Virus record (IMG/VR): IMGVR_UViG_3300012920_000379
Span: 1-20,053 of that record
Reading direction: 5' to 3' (one strand)
Length of the DNA: 20,053 bases
Origin: a virus
A program made the position numbers and the translations under genes. The notes under the pieces are model-generated. The model worked only from the letters and a program-made list of their open reading frames with translations. It was not told where the DNA came from and searched no databases. Positions 1 to 7,354 of this stretch are shown piece by piece. Within the stretch, counting starts at the first letter, position 1; each line of letters begins with the position of its first letter.

Positions 1-18
1 ATAAATATGGGTGAATAA
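1..18 (+). CDS. 3' end of an upstream gene (partial)
   Basis: The first six codons read I-N-M-G-E-stop. The stop TAA at 16-18 overlaps the ATG of the next gene by one base (TAATG), the same junction seen at 6116, 6436, 7354 and 10727. This makes a truncated upstream gene likely, but five residues identify nothing. The reading frame could also be chance. Confidence 0.3.
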   Translation: MNMGE

Positions 19-3000
19 TGGCAGAAAAAGATCCAATAAGGCTGAATTTAGATGGAGATGGTAATCCTGATGGTTTTGCTGAATTTCAATCAGCCGATTT
101 TATTGGAATAACCGATGGTGGTACAGGTGGATCTTATTCATCTTTAGCAGATCTTAGAATTGGCTTAGGTTTACAAATTGGTTCTGATGTACAAGCATAC
201 GATGTTGATTTAACTACTTTATCTAACCTAGTACATTCAGATGGTTCATTTATAGTATCAGATGGCACACAATGGGTTGTTGAGTCAGGATCAACAGCAA
301 GAGATAGTCTAGGTCTTGGAACAGGAGATAGTCCAACATTTACAAGTTTGACTACCTCAGGATCGGTCACAATACAAGGCAATCTTGATGTTCAGGGAGA
401 GTTCTTAAATACAACAGCAGAAGTCATTGTAGTTGATGATGCTTTTGTAAAACTTAACACAGGTAATAGCGAAGTTGACGCAGGTATTATTGTAGAAACT
501 TCCGATACTGATGATGCAAGAATATTTTATGATGTATCTACAAATCGTTGGGTTTTAGGAGAAAATCAGTCTTATGACGAAATTATAACTAGAACTTCTA
601 CAGATACTCTTACTAATAAAACAATAAGTGGTGCATCTAACACTATTACTAATTTACCTAACTCTGCATTTAGTAATAGTTCTATAACAGTCACAGATGG
701 ATCTAACTCAACAGATATTGCATTAGGTGGCACAATAACATTTACAGGTGGTACAGGTCTTACTTTAACTGAAGGATCTGGAACTATCACAGGTGCTTTA
801 GACTTTTCAGAATTTGATACAGATAATATTACTGAAGGTTCTACTAATTTATTTTTTACAAATGCAAGAGCAGATGCCAGGATTGCAGCAGCAAGTATTG
901 CAGATCTAAGTGATGTAGGTTTTTCAAGTTTAGCTAATGGTGATGTTCTAAGATATAACGGATCATCTTGGGTAAATGATCCAATAGACTTAGCAACTGA
1001 TACAGTTGGTGATTTCGTACAAAACTTGGTTGCAGGAACAGGTATATCTGTAAGCGCTACCTCAGGTGAGGCACAAACACCTACTGTGGCTGTCACAATG
1101 TCATCATTCGATACAGATGATTTAACAGAAGGCAGTACTAACCTTTATTACACAGACGCAAGGGTTAATAGTGCATTCGATACAAGATTAGCTACAAAAG
1201 ATACAGATGATCTTTCAGAAGGTAGCACTAATTTATATTTTACAAATGAAAGAGTTGATGACAGAGTTGGTGCATTACTAATAGACTCAGCAACTTCTGG
1301 TATTGATATAAATTATGATGATGCAAACAATCAATTAACTTTATCAGTAGATTTAACCGAAGTCGAAGATTCTCTTGAAGACATAGTAAATGGATTAGTT
1401 GTAGGTGGTACAGGTCTTTCATCTACCTATGACGATACTGCAAATACTTTAACCTTAGCTTTAGATTTTTCTGAATTTGACACAGACAATATTACTGAGG
1501 GATCTTCTAATCTGTATTACACAGATGCTAGATCAAGAGCAGCAGTTTCTGTCACAGACTCAGGTGGAGATGGATCATTATCTTATAACAGCTCAACAGG
1601 AGTAATAACATATACAGGACCATCAGCATCCGAAGTCCAAGCACATATAACAGCAGGTACAGGTGTTGCGATATCTTCAGGAGAAGTATCTATAGGACAG
1701 GCAGTAGCAACCACATCAGATGTCACATTTAATGATTTGACAGTATCTGGTGACTTAACTGTTAGTGGAACAACTACTACAGTAAATTCAACTACAGTCA
1801 CTATAGATGATCCGTTAGTTAGATATGCAGATAATAACTCAGGAAACTCTGTTGATTTTGGTTTCTATGGTAAGTATGTTCAATCTTCTACAACAAAATA
1901 TGGTGGTTTAGTTTGGGACGCATCACAATCTGACAAGTTTAGATTGTTTAGTGGGTTGCAAAGTGAACCTACAACAACAGTAGATATAACCGGCACAGGT
2001 TATACATTAGGTACATTATTAGCAAACATCGAAGGTGACTTAACAGGAAATGTGACAGGTAATGTCACAGGTACAGTATCTAGCATTTCAAATCATGATA
2101 CCGATTCACTTTCTGAAGGTAGTACTAACCTTTACTTTACAAATGAGAGAGCGCAGGATGCTTTAGGTACTGCACTTACCATGGGTACACAAACACTTAT
2201 TACTGTGACCTATGATGATACAAACAACAATTTTGATTTTGTAGTAGATAATGATTTATCTAATTATGACAATTCAACTTCAGCGTTTACTACATTGTCT
2301 GATTTTAGTGGTGGTACAAACATTAGCTTTAGCTCAGGCACAATAGCTTTTGATAATACTTCAGATCTTGATATGGGTGGTAGAAGAGTGTTGTTTGGTA
2401 ATGTTTACTCAACAACAGGAGATCTTCCAAGTGCCTCAAGTTATCATGGTATGTTTGCTCATGTTCATGGAACAGGAAGAGCTTACTATGCACATGCAGG
2501 AAATTGGGTAGAACTCATTGGATCTGGAGAAATAGGAACAGGTCTTACATATTCTTCAGGTTCTTTATCAGCAGACTTTACACCTACTAGCACAGATACA
2601 ATAACTAATAAAACAATAAATTTTGAAGACAATACACCAATAATTGAATTTGCAGTCACAGTTGCGAATGTTAGTGGTAATAAATATCACTTAGATGGAG
2701 AAACTGCTGCAAGTATTCAGTTGATACCTGGAATAACATATAGATTTGATCAAAGCGATGGTTCTAACGGAGGACATCCATTAGTACTATCCACAACTAA
2801 AGATGGTACTCATGGTTCAGGATCTGCTTACACAACTAATGTGACAACAAACGGATCTCCAGGATCATCAGGTGCCTATACACAAATAGTTGTTAATGCA
2901 GCTACACCTGACACACTTTACTATTATTGTTCTGCACACTCAGGAATGGGTGGTGATGCAGTAGTTTCTGTACAAGGAACATCACTATCTGCGAGTGACA

Positions 3001-6000
3001 CAGATGATTTAACTGAAGGTACTTCTAACTTATACTACACAGACGCAAGAGCCAGATCATCAGTATCAGTCACAGATAGTGGTGGTGATGGATCACTATC
3101 ATATAATTCATCATCAGGTGTATTTACCTACACCGGTCCTAGTGCATCAGAAGTTAGAGCGCACTTTAGCGCAGGAACAGGTGTCACAGTATCATCAGGC
3201 CAAATTAGTATTGGTCAGGCAGTTGGCACAACAAGTGATGTCACATTCAACGATCTAACTGTATCAGGAGATCTTACTGTAAGTGGTACAACTACAACAG
3301 TAAATACTGAAACAATCAATCTTGCTGATAATGTAATACTTCTTAACAGCAACGCTACAGGTAGTGCCTCAGAAAATGCAGGAATAGAAATTGAAAGAGG
3401 CGATGATACTAATAAAACTTTAATTTGGAATGAATCTACTGATAAATGGACTGTAGGTTCAGAAACTTTTGTAGCATCTACCTTTGAAGGTAATCTTACA
3501 GGTGATGTCACAGGTGATGTCACAGGTAATGTGACCGGAACAGTTTCTTCTATATCTAATCATGATACTGATAGTTTGTCAGAAGGTTCAAGCAACCTTT
3601 ATTTCACAAATGAAAGAGTTGACGATAGAGTAAATGCTCTACTTACAGCAGGTTCAAATGTTTCTTTAAGTTATGATGATGCTGCTAACACTTTAACTAT
3701 CGCCTCAACTGATACCAATACACAACTTACACAAGAACAAGTAGAAGATTATGTAGCAGGAGTTATAACTGCCGGTACAGATATATCTGTCACTTATGAC
3801 GACTCAGCAGGTACATTAACAATAGCTAATACTGCTTCTTTAAGTAATGAACAAGTACAAGATATAACAGGCGCTCAGATTGTCACAAACGGATCACATA
3901 CAGGTATATCTTTTGCTTATGATGATGCAAACGATGGTGCTATAGATGCAACTGTATCTTTATCAGGATTTAGTACTAGTGATCTATCTGAAGGAACAAA
4001 CTTATATTATACAAATGCTAGATTTGACACAAGATTAGGAACAAAAGATACTGATGATTTAAGTGAAGGATCAACTAATCTTTATTTCACAAATGCTAGA
4101 GCAGACGCGAGAATTGGTGCAGCCGATCTAAACGACTTGAACGATGTATTATTTAGCGATCCAACATCAAGCGATGACGCAAAAGTTGTATCTTATAGTA
4201 ATAGCTCTGGTGGTTTTGTTCTTTCCTCTCTTGGTGGTTTGTCTGGATCTGGTGAAGTAAATACAGCATCCAATCAGAACACAGCAGGTATTGGTGTATT
4301 TAAACAAAAGACAGGTGAAGATCTCGAATTTAGAGGTATAAACGCAGGATCAGCAAAGATAACTGTCACAAATGATACAGCTAATGATGAAATAGATATT
4401 GACTTTGGTACAGTATCTATTGCAGATCTAAGCGATGTTATAACAACTTCTGTATCAGACGGACAAGCATTGGTCTATAGTTCATCTAACTCAAGGTTTG
4501 AACCTGGAGATGTCACAGCAACATTAAGTGGTTTGACAGACACAACTATAACCTCTCCATCTAATGGTCAATTAATAAAATACAATGGCTCTGCATTTGT
4601 AAACTTTACTGCTGATACAGATGATATAGGAGAAGGATCTACAAATCTTTACTACACAGATGCTAGAGTAAACTCTGCTTTTGACACAAGACTTGCAACT
4701 AAAGACACAGATGATCTTAGTGAAGGTTCATCAAATCTTTATTATACAGATGCAAGAGTCCAAACAAAGATAGATAGCTATGTCACAGGTGGTACAGGAG
4801 TATCAATATCTTCAGGTGCTATAAGTATCGGCCAGGCAGTAGCTACTACTTCTGATGTGACATTTAATGACTTGACTGTAAGTGGCAACTTAACTGTTTC
4901 AGGTACTACAACTACTGTCAATACAGAAACAATTAATTTAGCAGATAATCAAATCGTTCTTAATTCCAATGCAACCGGTTCTGCCTCAGAAAATGGTGGT
5001 ATTGAAATTGAGAGAGGTGACGATGCCAACAAGACTTTGATTTGGAATGAGTCTACAGATAAGTGGACAGTCGGATCTGAAACTTTTGTTGCAGGAACAT
5101 TTGAAGGTAATGCTACAGGGCTTACTACAGCAGCTATTACATCTCTAACAGAAGATAGTAGTCCTGCTGAAACAGACTTGATAGTTGTTTATGATGGAAG
5201 TGCTAATGCTCTAAAGAAAGTAGCTAAATCTAATTTTGCTGCTAGTGCAACATTTAGTGTCAATGATGAAATGCCACTTACTTTAGCTGATGGTAGTTCT
5301 GATCCTATAGAATTTACAAATGTTGGTACATCAGCAACAGATCTTGATTTAACACTTGCAGATGGAACTGTTGATCCAATTAACATTACAGGAACTTCAA
5401 ACTCTGCGACAACTTTTAGAGATGGCGATACAGATACATTTATAAGAGTAGAAAGTTCTAACTCTGATAATGATCAGATAGATATGCACACAGCAGGTAC
5501 TGAAAGAGTCACAATCGATTCTTCTGGTGTACTTGACATAGTTTCAGCTAAATTAGAAATAGCAGGTGCAGCAGGTAGTGCTGACCAAGTATTAACAACA
5601 AATGGCTCTGGAACTATAAGTTGGGCTGACGCATCAGGTGGTGGTAAAATATTACAAGTAGTTCAGGGAGAACTTACAAGTACAACTTCAGCACAAAACG
5701 AGATTGCTTCACCTGTTGATATGGGATTAAGTGCAAGTATTACACCTTCATCAACAAGTAGTAAAATATTAGTATTAGTAAATATAGGTCTTATAGGTTG
5801 GAATCAAGACACAGTTTGGGCTATACAATTAGTTAGAGGATCAACTACTTTTGGAACAGGTGCTGCTTCAAGCACAAGAATACCAATACACGCAGGTGGT
5901 GGTCATACAGACCACTCAACTTGGCAATCAACTTCTCTTTCTGGTATGTATTTAGATAGTCCAAATACTACTTCTGCTACAACATACAAAGTTCAATATG

Positions 6001-6116
6001 GTGGTAATGGTGCAGCAACTTTATATATAAACAGAAATGAGCGTGACCATACAGCAGGAGGGGATGAAGACCTCAGAGCAATATCAACAATTACATTAAT
6101 GGAGGTAGGTGCATAA
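18..6116 (+). CDS. Giant repeat-rich tail fibre / adhesion protein with embedded cupredoxin-like domain
   Basis: A 2032-residue virion protein, probably a long tail fibre or adhesin made largely of beta structure. The sequence shows several interleaved repeat families. Eleven copies of D-T-D-D-L-S-E-G-S-T-N-L-Y-F/Y-T-N/D-E/A-R lie between residues 267 and about 1580. About seven Y-D-D-x-A-N-x-L-x-L/I units occur. Four D-L-x-D-V ... L-x-Y-N-G-S units lie near residues 294, 1370, 1469 and 1503. Three copies of D-V-T-F-N-D-L-T-V-S-G start near residues 570, 1073 and 1612, with a looser relative near residue 110. A cupredoxin-like domain sits at about residues 873-986. The C-terminal 170 residues are non-repetitive, look like a globular tip, and begin near G-K-I-L-Q-V-V-Q. 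Composition is rich in Thr, Ser, Asp, Gly and Asn with very little Cys. The ATG at 18 overlaps an upstream stop. That it is a fibre is inferred from similarity of these repeats to marine T4-like phage structural proteins; receptor and host are unknown. Confidence 0.85.
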   Translation: MAEKDPIRLNLDGDGNPDGFAEFQSADFIGITDGGTGGSYSSLADLRIGLGLQIGSDVQAYDVDLTTLSNLVHSDGSFIVSDGTQWVVESGSTARDSLGLGTGDSPTFTSLTTSGSVTIQGNLDVQGEFLNTTAEVIVVDDAFVKLNTGNSEVDAGIIVETSDTDDARIFYDVSTNRWVLGENQSYDEIITRTSTDTLTNKTISGASNTITNLPNSAFSNSSITVTDGSNSTDIALGGTITFTGGTGLTLTEGSGTITGALDFSEFDTDNITEGSTNLFFTNARADARIAAASIADLSDVGFSSLANGDVLRYNGSSWVNDPIDLATDTVGDFVQNLVAGTGISVSATSGEAQTPTVAVTMSSFDTDDLTEGSTNLYYTDARVNSAFDTRLATKDTDDLSEGSTNLYFTNERVDDRVGALLIDSATSGIDINYDDANNQLTLSVDLTEVEDSLEDIVNGLVVGGTGLSSTYDDTANTLTLALDFSEFDTDNITEGSSNLYYTDARSRAAVSVTDSGGDGSLSYNSSTGVITYTGPSASEVQAHITAGTGVAISSGEVSIGQAVATTSDVTFNDLTVSGDLTVSGTTTTVNSTTVTIDDPLVRYADNNSGNSVDFGFYGKYVQSSTTKYGGLVWDASQSDKFRLFSGLQSEPTTTVDITGTGYTLGTLLANIEGDLTGNVTGNVTGTVSSISNHDTDSLSEGSTNLYFTNERAQDALGTALTMGTQTLITVTYDDTNNNFDFVVDNDLSNYDNSTSAFTTLSDFSGGTNISFSSGTIAFDNTSDLDMGGRRVLFGNVYSTTGDLPSASSYHGMFAHVHGTGRAYYAHAGNWVELIGSGEIGTGLTYSSGSLSADFTPTSTDTITNKTINFEDNTPIIEFAVTVANVSGNKYHLDGETAASIQLIPGITYRFDQSDGSNGGHPLVLSTTKDGTHGSGSAYTTNVTTNGSPGSSGAYTQIVVNAATPDTLYYYCSAHSGMGGDAVVSVQGTSLSASDTDDLTEGTSNLYYTDARARSSVSVTDSGGDGSLSYNSSSGVFTYTGPSASEVRAHFSAGTGVTVSSGQISIGQAVGTTSDVTFNDLTVSGDLTVSGTTTTVNTETINLADNVILLNSNATGSASENAGIEIERGDDTNKTLIWNESTDKWTVGSETFVASTFEGNLTGDVTGDVTGNVTGTVSSISNHDTDSLSEGSSNLYFTNERVDDRVNALLTAGSNVSLSYDDAANTLTIASTDTNTQLTQEQVEDYVAGVITAGTDISVTYDDSAGTLTIANTASLSNEQVQDITGAQIVTNGSHTGISFAYDDANDGAIDATVSLSGFSTSDLSEGTNLYYTNARFDTRLGTKDTDDLSEGSTNLYFTNARADARIGAADLNDLNDVLFSDPTSSDDAKVVSYSNSSGGFVLSSLGGLSGSGEVNTASNQNTAGIGVFKQKTGEDLEFRGINAGSAKITVTNDTANDEIDIDFGTVSIADLSDVITTSVSDGQALVYSSSNSRFEPGDVTATLSGLTDTTITSPSNGQLIKYNGSAFVNFTADTDDIGEGSTNLYYTDARVNSAFDTRLATKDTDDLSEGSSNLYYTDARVQTKIDSYVTGGTGVSISSGAISIGQAVATTSDVTFNDLTVSGNLTVSGTTTTVNTETINLADNQIVLNSNATGSASENGGIEIERGDDANKTLIWNESTDKWTVGSETFVAGTFEGNATGLTTAAITSLTEDSSPAETDLIVVYDGSANALKKVAKSNFAASATFSVNDEMPLTLADGSSDPIEFTNVGTSATDLDLTLADGTVDPINITGTSNSATTFRDGDTDTFIRVESSNSDNDQIDMHTAGTERVTIDSSGVLDIVSAKLEIAGAAGSADQVLTTNGSGTISWADASGGGKILQVVQGELTSTTSAQNEIASPVDMGLSASITPSSTSSKILVLVNIGLIGWNQDTVWAIQLVRGSTTFGTGAASSTRIPIHAGGGHTDHSTWQSTSLSGMYLDSPNTTSATTYKVQYGGNGAATLYINRNERDHTAGGDEDLRAISTITLMEVGA
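2634..2975 (+). other. Cupredoxin-like (type 1 copper) domain inside the fibre protein
   Basis: Residues about 873-986 of the fibre have cupredoxin features: a start I-I-E-F-A-V-T-V, a central Y-R-F-D-Q-S-D ... G-G-H-P-L, and a closing Y-Y-Y-C-S-A-H-S-G-M-G-G. The possible copper ligands are His920, Cys971, His974 and Met977 (H...C-x2-H-x2-M). Plastocyanin has H...C-x2-H-x4-M, and the shorter Cys-to-Met loop is, from memory, seen in some archaeal and marine cupredoxins. Cys971 is one of very few cysteines in the protein. Copper binding is inferred, not shown; the fold may be kept only as a structural module. Confidence 0.7.
3228..3494 (+). repeat. 89-residue fibre module, copy A (partner at 4845-5111)
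   Basis: Residues 1071-1159 are matched by residues 1610-1698 (4845-5111). A hand codon alignment gives 83 of 89 identical residues, but about 46 of those 83 are written with a different codon. The module runs from T-T-S-D-V-T-F through W-N-E-S-T-D-K-W to T-F-E-G-N. A third, more diverged relative of its first half lies near 1725. Confidence 0.85.
4845..5111 (+). repeat. 89-residue fibre module, copy B (partner at 3228-3494)
   Basis: Second copy of the module described at 3228-3494. It differs at six residues (D/N, V/Q, L/V, A/G, T/A, S/G). Five serines switch between the AGN and TCN codon classes. No identical DNA run between the two copies is longer than about 15 bases by eye. Confidence 0.85.
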
Positions 6117-6436
6117 TGCTACATAAAGCAATTAGAGAATTATACGACAATGTTGTCGTAATATATGGCGACACAATAGATGATGTTGTAGCTAAAGACA
6201 AAGATATGATTGAAGTCGTCTTGAATACAACAGATGTATTATCAAAAGTAGAAGAATTAGAAACTGCTACAACAAATACACAATATCAAATAAATAGAGC
6301 TACTGAATACCCAAGTTCAAAAGAATTTATGGAAGCATACACAGAAAAAGAAATACTTGGTGATTCAACTAAGTGGGACGCTTATGTTGTTAAATATAAT
6401 CAAGTAAGAACAGATAATCCGAAACCAGGTGAATAA
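6116..6436 (+). CDS. Small uncharacterised protein downstream of the fibre
   Basis: A 106-residue protein I do not recognise. Its ATG overlaps the fibre stop by one base (TAATG), so it is translationally coupled. It is acidic and mostly helical-looking, with a run of hydrophobic-acidic residues (about 10-50) that could form a coiled coil, and a charged C-terminus ending K-P-G-E. There is no signal peptide or membrane segment. Small genes directly behind fibre genes in T4-like phages are often fibre-assembly chaperones or minor tail parts. That is an inference from position only. Confidence 0.7.
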   Translation: MLHKAIRELYDNVVVIYGDTIDDVVAKDKDMIEVVLNTTDVLSKVEELETATTNTQYQINRATEYPSSKEFMEAYTEKEILGDSTKWDAYVVKYNQVRTDNPKPGE

Positions 6437-6558
6437 TGAAAGATTTCAAAGCCATAGATCAGGAAAGTTTAGATTATAATAATGTTGGTGGGAAAGCGCT
6501 TAGAGATATCATAGACTCTAAGTTTGATCCAGAAAACTATTTAGGAAAAGGTAAATAA
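6436..6558 (+). CDS. 40-residue small ORF in the fibre operon
   Basis: ATG at 6436 overlaps the preceding stop by one base, and the TAA at 6556-6558 is two bases before the next start. The product starts M-K-D-F-K-A-I-D-Q-E and ends L-G-K-G-K. It is charged, with no membrane segment or recognised motif. It fills an otherwise empty 124-base gap with the same coupling as its neighbours, which is the main argument that it is real. Confidence 0.55.
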   Translation: MKDFKAIDQESLDYNNVGGKALRDIIDSKFDPENYLGKGK

Positions 6559-6560
6559 AT

Positions 6561-7016
6561 ATGGCTGATAGACAACAATTAATAAGAGTAGCTATGACAG
6601 GATCTGATTCTACAGGTCTAGCAGAATTTCAAGATGGTCATGTTGATGGTGGTCCATTAATACCTGCATATACAGATACTGAAAGAGATGCAATCACTAC
6701 AGCTACTGAGGGTATGCTTATATATAACAGTACTGATGATCGACTTCAGGTTAGAACTGCAAGCTCTTGGTTATCAGTAGATATAGGTGATGTCACAGGT
6801 GTCACAACAAGTGCGACATCAGGTATATCAGGAGGTGCGACATCAGGTGCAGTAGCGCTTACGATTGATGCCTCAAGACTTGCAGATGGAACATCTGTAG
6901 ATATAGATGAAGATAATGATCTGGTTATGTTATATGATAATTCAGATACAACAATGAAGAAAGTAAATCCGGTTCAACTCTTTACTAATGAGGCGTTGGT
7001 CTGGATGGGATTATAG
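6561..7016 (+). CDS. Short tail-fibre-like structural protein
   Basis: A 151-residue protein. Its N-terminus, with L-I-R-V ... G-L-A-E-F-Q at about residues 8-24, resembles that of the giant fibre (I-R-L ... G-F-A-E-F-Q). This suggests a shared attachment segment. Residues 50-75 carry G-M-L-I-Y-N-S ... L-Q-V ... S-W, a motif common in phage fibre proteins. The end (D-N-S-D-T-T-M-K-K-V-N) resembles residues around 1725 of the giant fibre. It is probably a minor fibre or a short variant sharing the same socket. No clear Shine-Dalgarno lies before the ATG, so it may be translated by coupling. Confidence 0.65.
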   Translation: MADRQQLIRVAMTGSDSTGLAEFQDGHVDGGPLIPAYTDTERDAITTATEGMLIYNSTDDRLQVRTASSWLSVDIGDVTGVTTSATSGISGGATSGAVALTIDASRLADGTSVDIDEDNDLVMLYDNSDTTMKKVNPVQLFTNEALVWMGL

Positions 7017-7024
7017 GAGAATAA

Positions 7025-7354
7025 ATGGCAGTATATAATGCAGCAGAATTAGCAGAGGTCACAGCATTAGGAACTTCTGAAGCACAAGTATTCAGCAATT
7101 CTAATAAATGTATCATTAAGCAAATTATGTTAGCTAACTATACAGCGACTGACAGAACAGTCGAGATCAAAGTTATTCCTTCAGGGGACACAACAGGAGA
7201 TCAACACATCATTTTTGGTGATATAACTGTTCAAGCAAACACAACCACAACTATTGACTTAGCTATGGTTATACCTGCATCAGCATCAGTTGCTGCAAAA
7301 TGTTCAGCAGCTACATCTGTAAATATACATGTTTCTGGTGTAGAGGTGAGCTAA
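7025..7354 (+). CDS. Small putative virion protein, beta-rich
   Basis: A 109-residue protein preceded by a good AGGAGA ribosome-binding site ending about 6 bases before the ATG. It alternates short hydrophobic strands with Thr/Asp-rich turns, consistent with a small beta sandwich. Two cysteines (about residues 29 and 93) lie near the ends of the putative sheet. There is no signal peptide. It is coupled to the next gene by a one-base stop/start overlap. The location in a fibre/adhesin block suggests a virion or adhesin-associated part, but I do not recognise the family. Confidence 0.65.
   Translation: MAVYNAAELAEVTALGTSEAQVFSNSNKCIIKQIMLANYTATDRTVEIKVIPSGDTTGDQHIIFGDITVQANTTTTIDLAMVIPASASVAAKCSAATSVNIHVSGVEVS

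Larger units (their letters stand above)
816..4760 (+). repeat. Eleven-copy DTDDLSEGSTNLYFTNER-type protein repeat
   Basis: Copies start at about 816, 1110, 1200, 1479, 2097, 2997, 3564, 3972, 4047, 4614 and 4704. Each is about 18 residues, followed by a short helical-looking tail such as V-D-D-R-V or V-N-S-A-F-D-T-R-L. The copy at 3972 is degenerate: it starts S-T-S-D and lacks one residue. Spacing is irregular, from 75 to 900 bases, so these are motifs between larger domains rather than a tandem array. Probably they mark segment boundaries of the fibre shaft. Confidence 0.85.

Noticed and set aside
1-10. T4-like late promoter (ATAAATA) before fibre genes, also at 6555-6561
   Set aside because: The shared ATAAATATGG string is suggestive, but the sites overlap coding ends, lack the full TATAAATA, and similar strings occur inside genes (for example 14795-14802), so chance cannot be excluded.
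134-5386. Minus-strand ORFs inside the giant fibre gene
   Set aside because: They mirror the Ser/Thr/Asp/Val-rich repeats in reverse frame and have no independent signals; every other gene is on the + strand.
7300-7353. Upstream ATG extension of the adhesin at 7354
   Set aside because: It overlaps the previous gene by 54 bases, adds a Cys-rich leader absent from the paralogue, and ignores the stop/start overlap at 7354.
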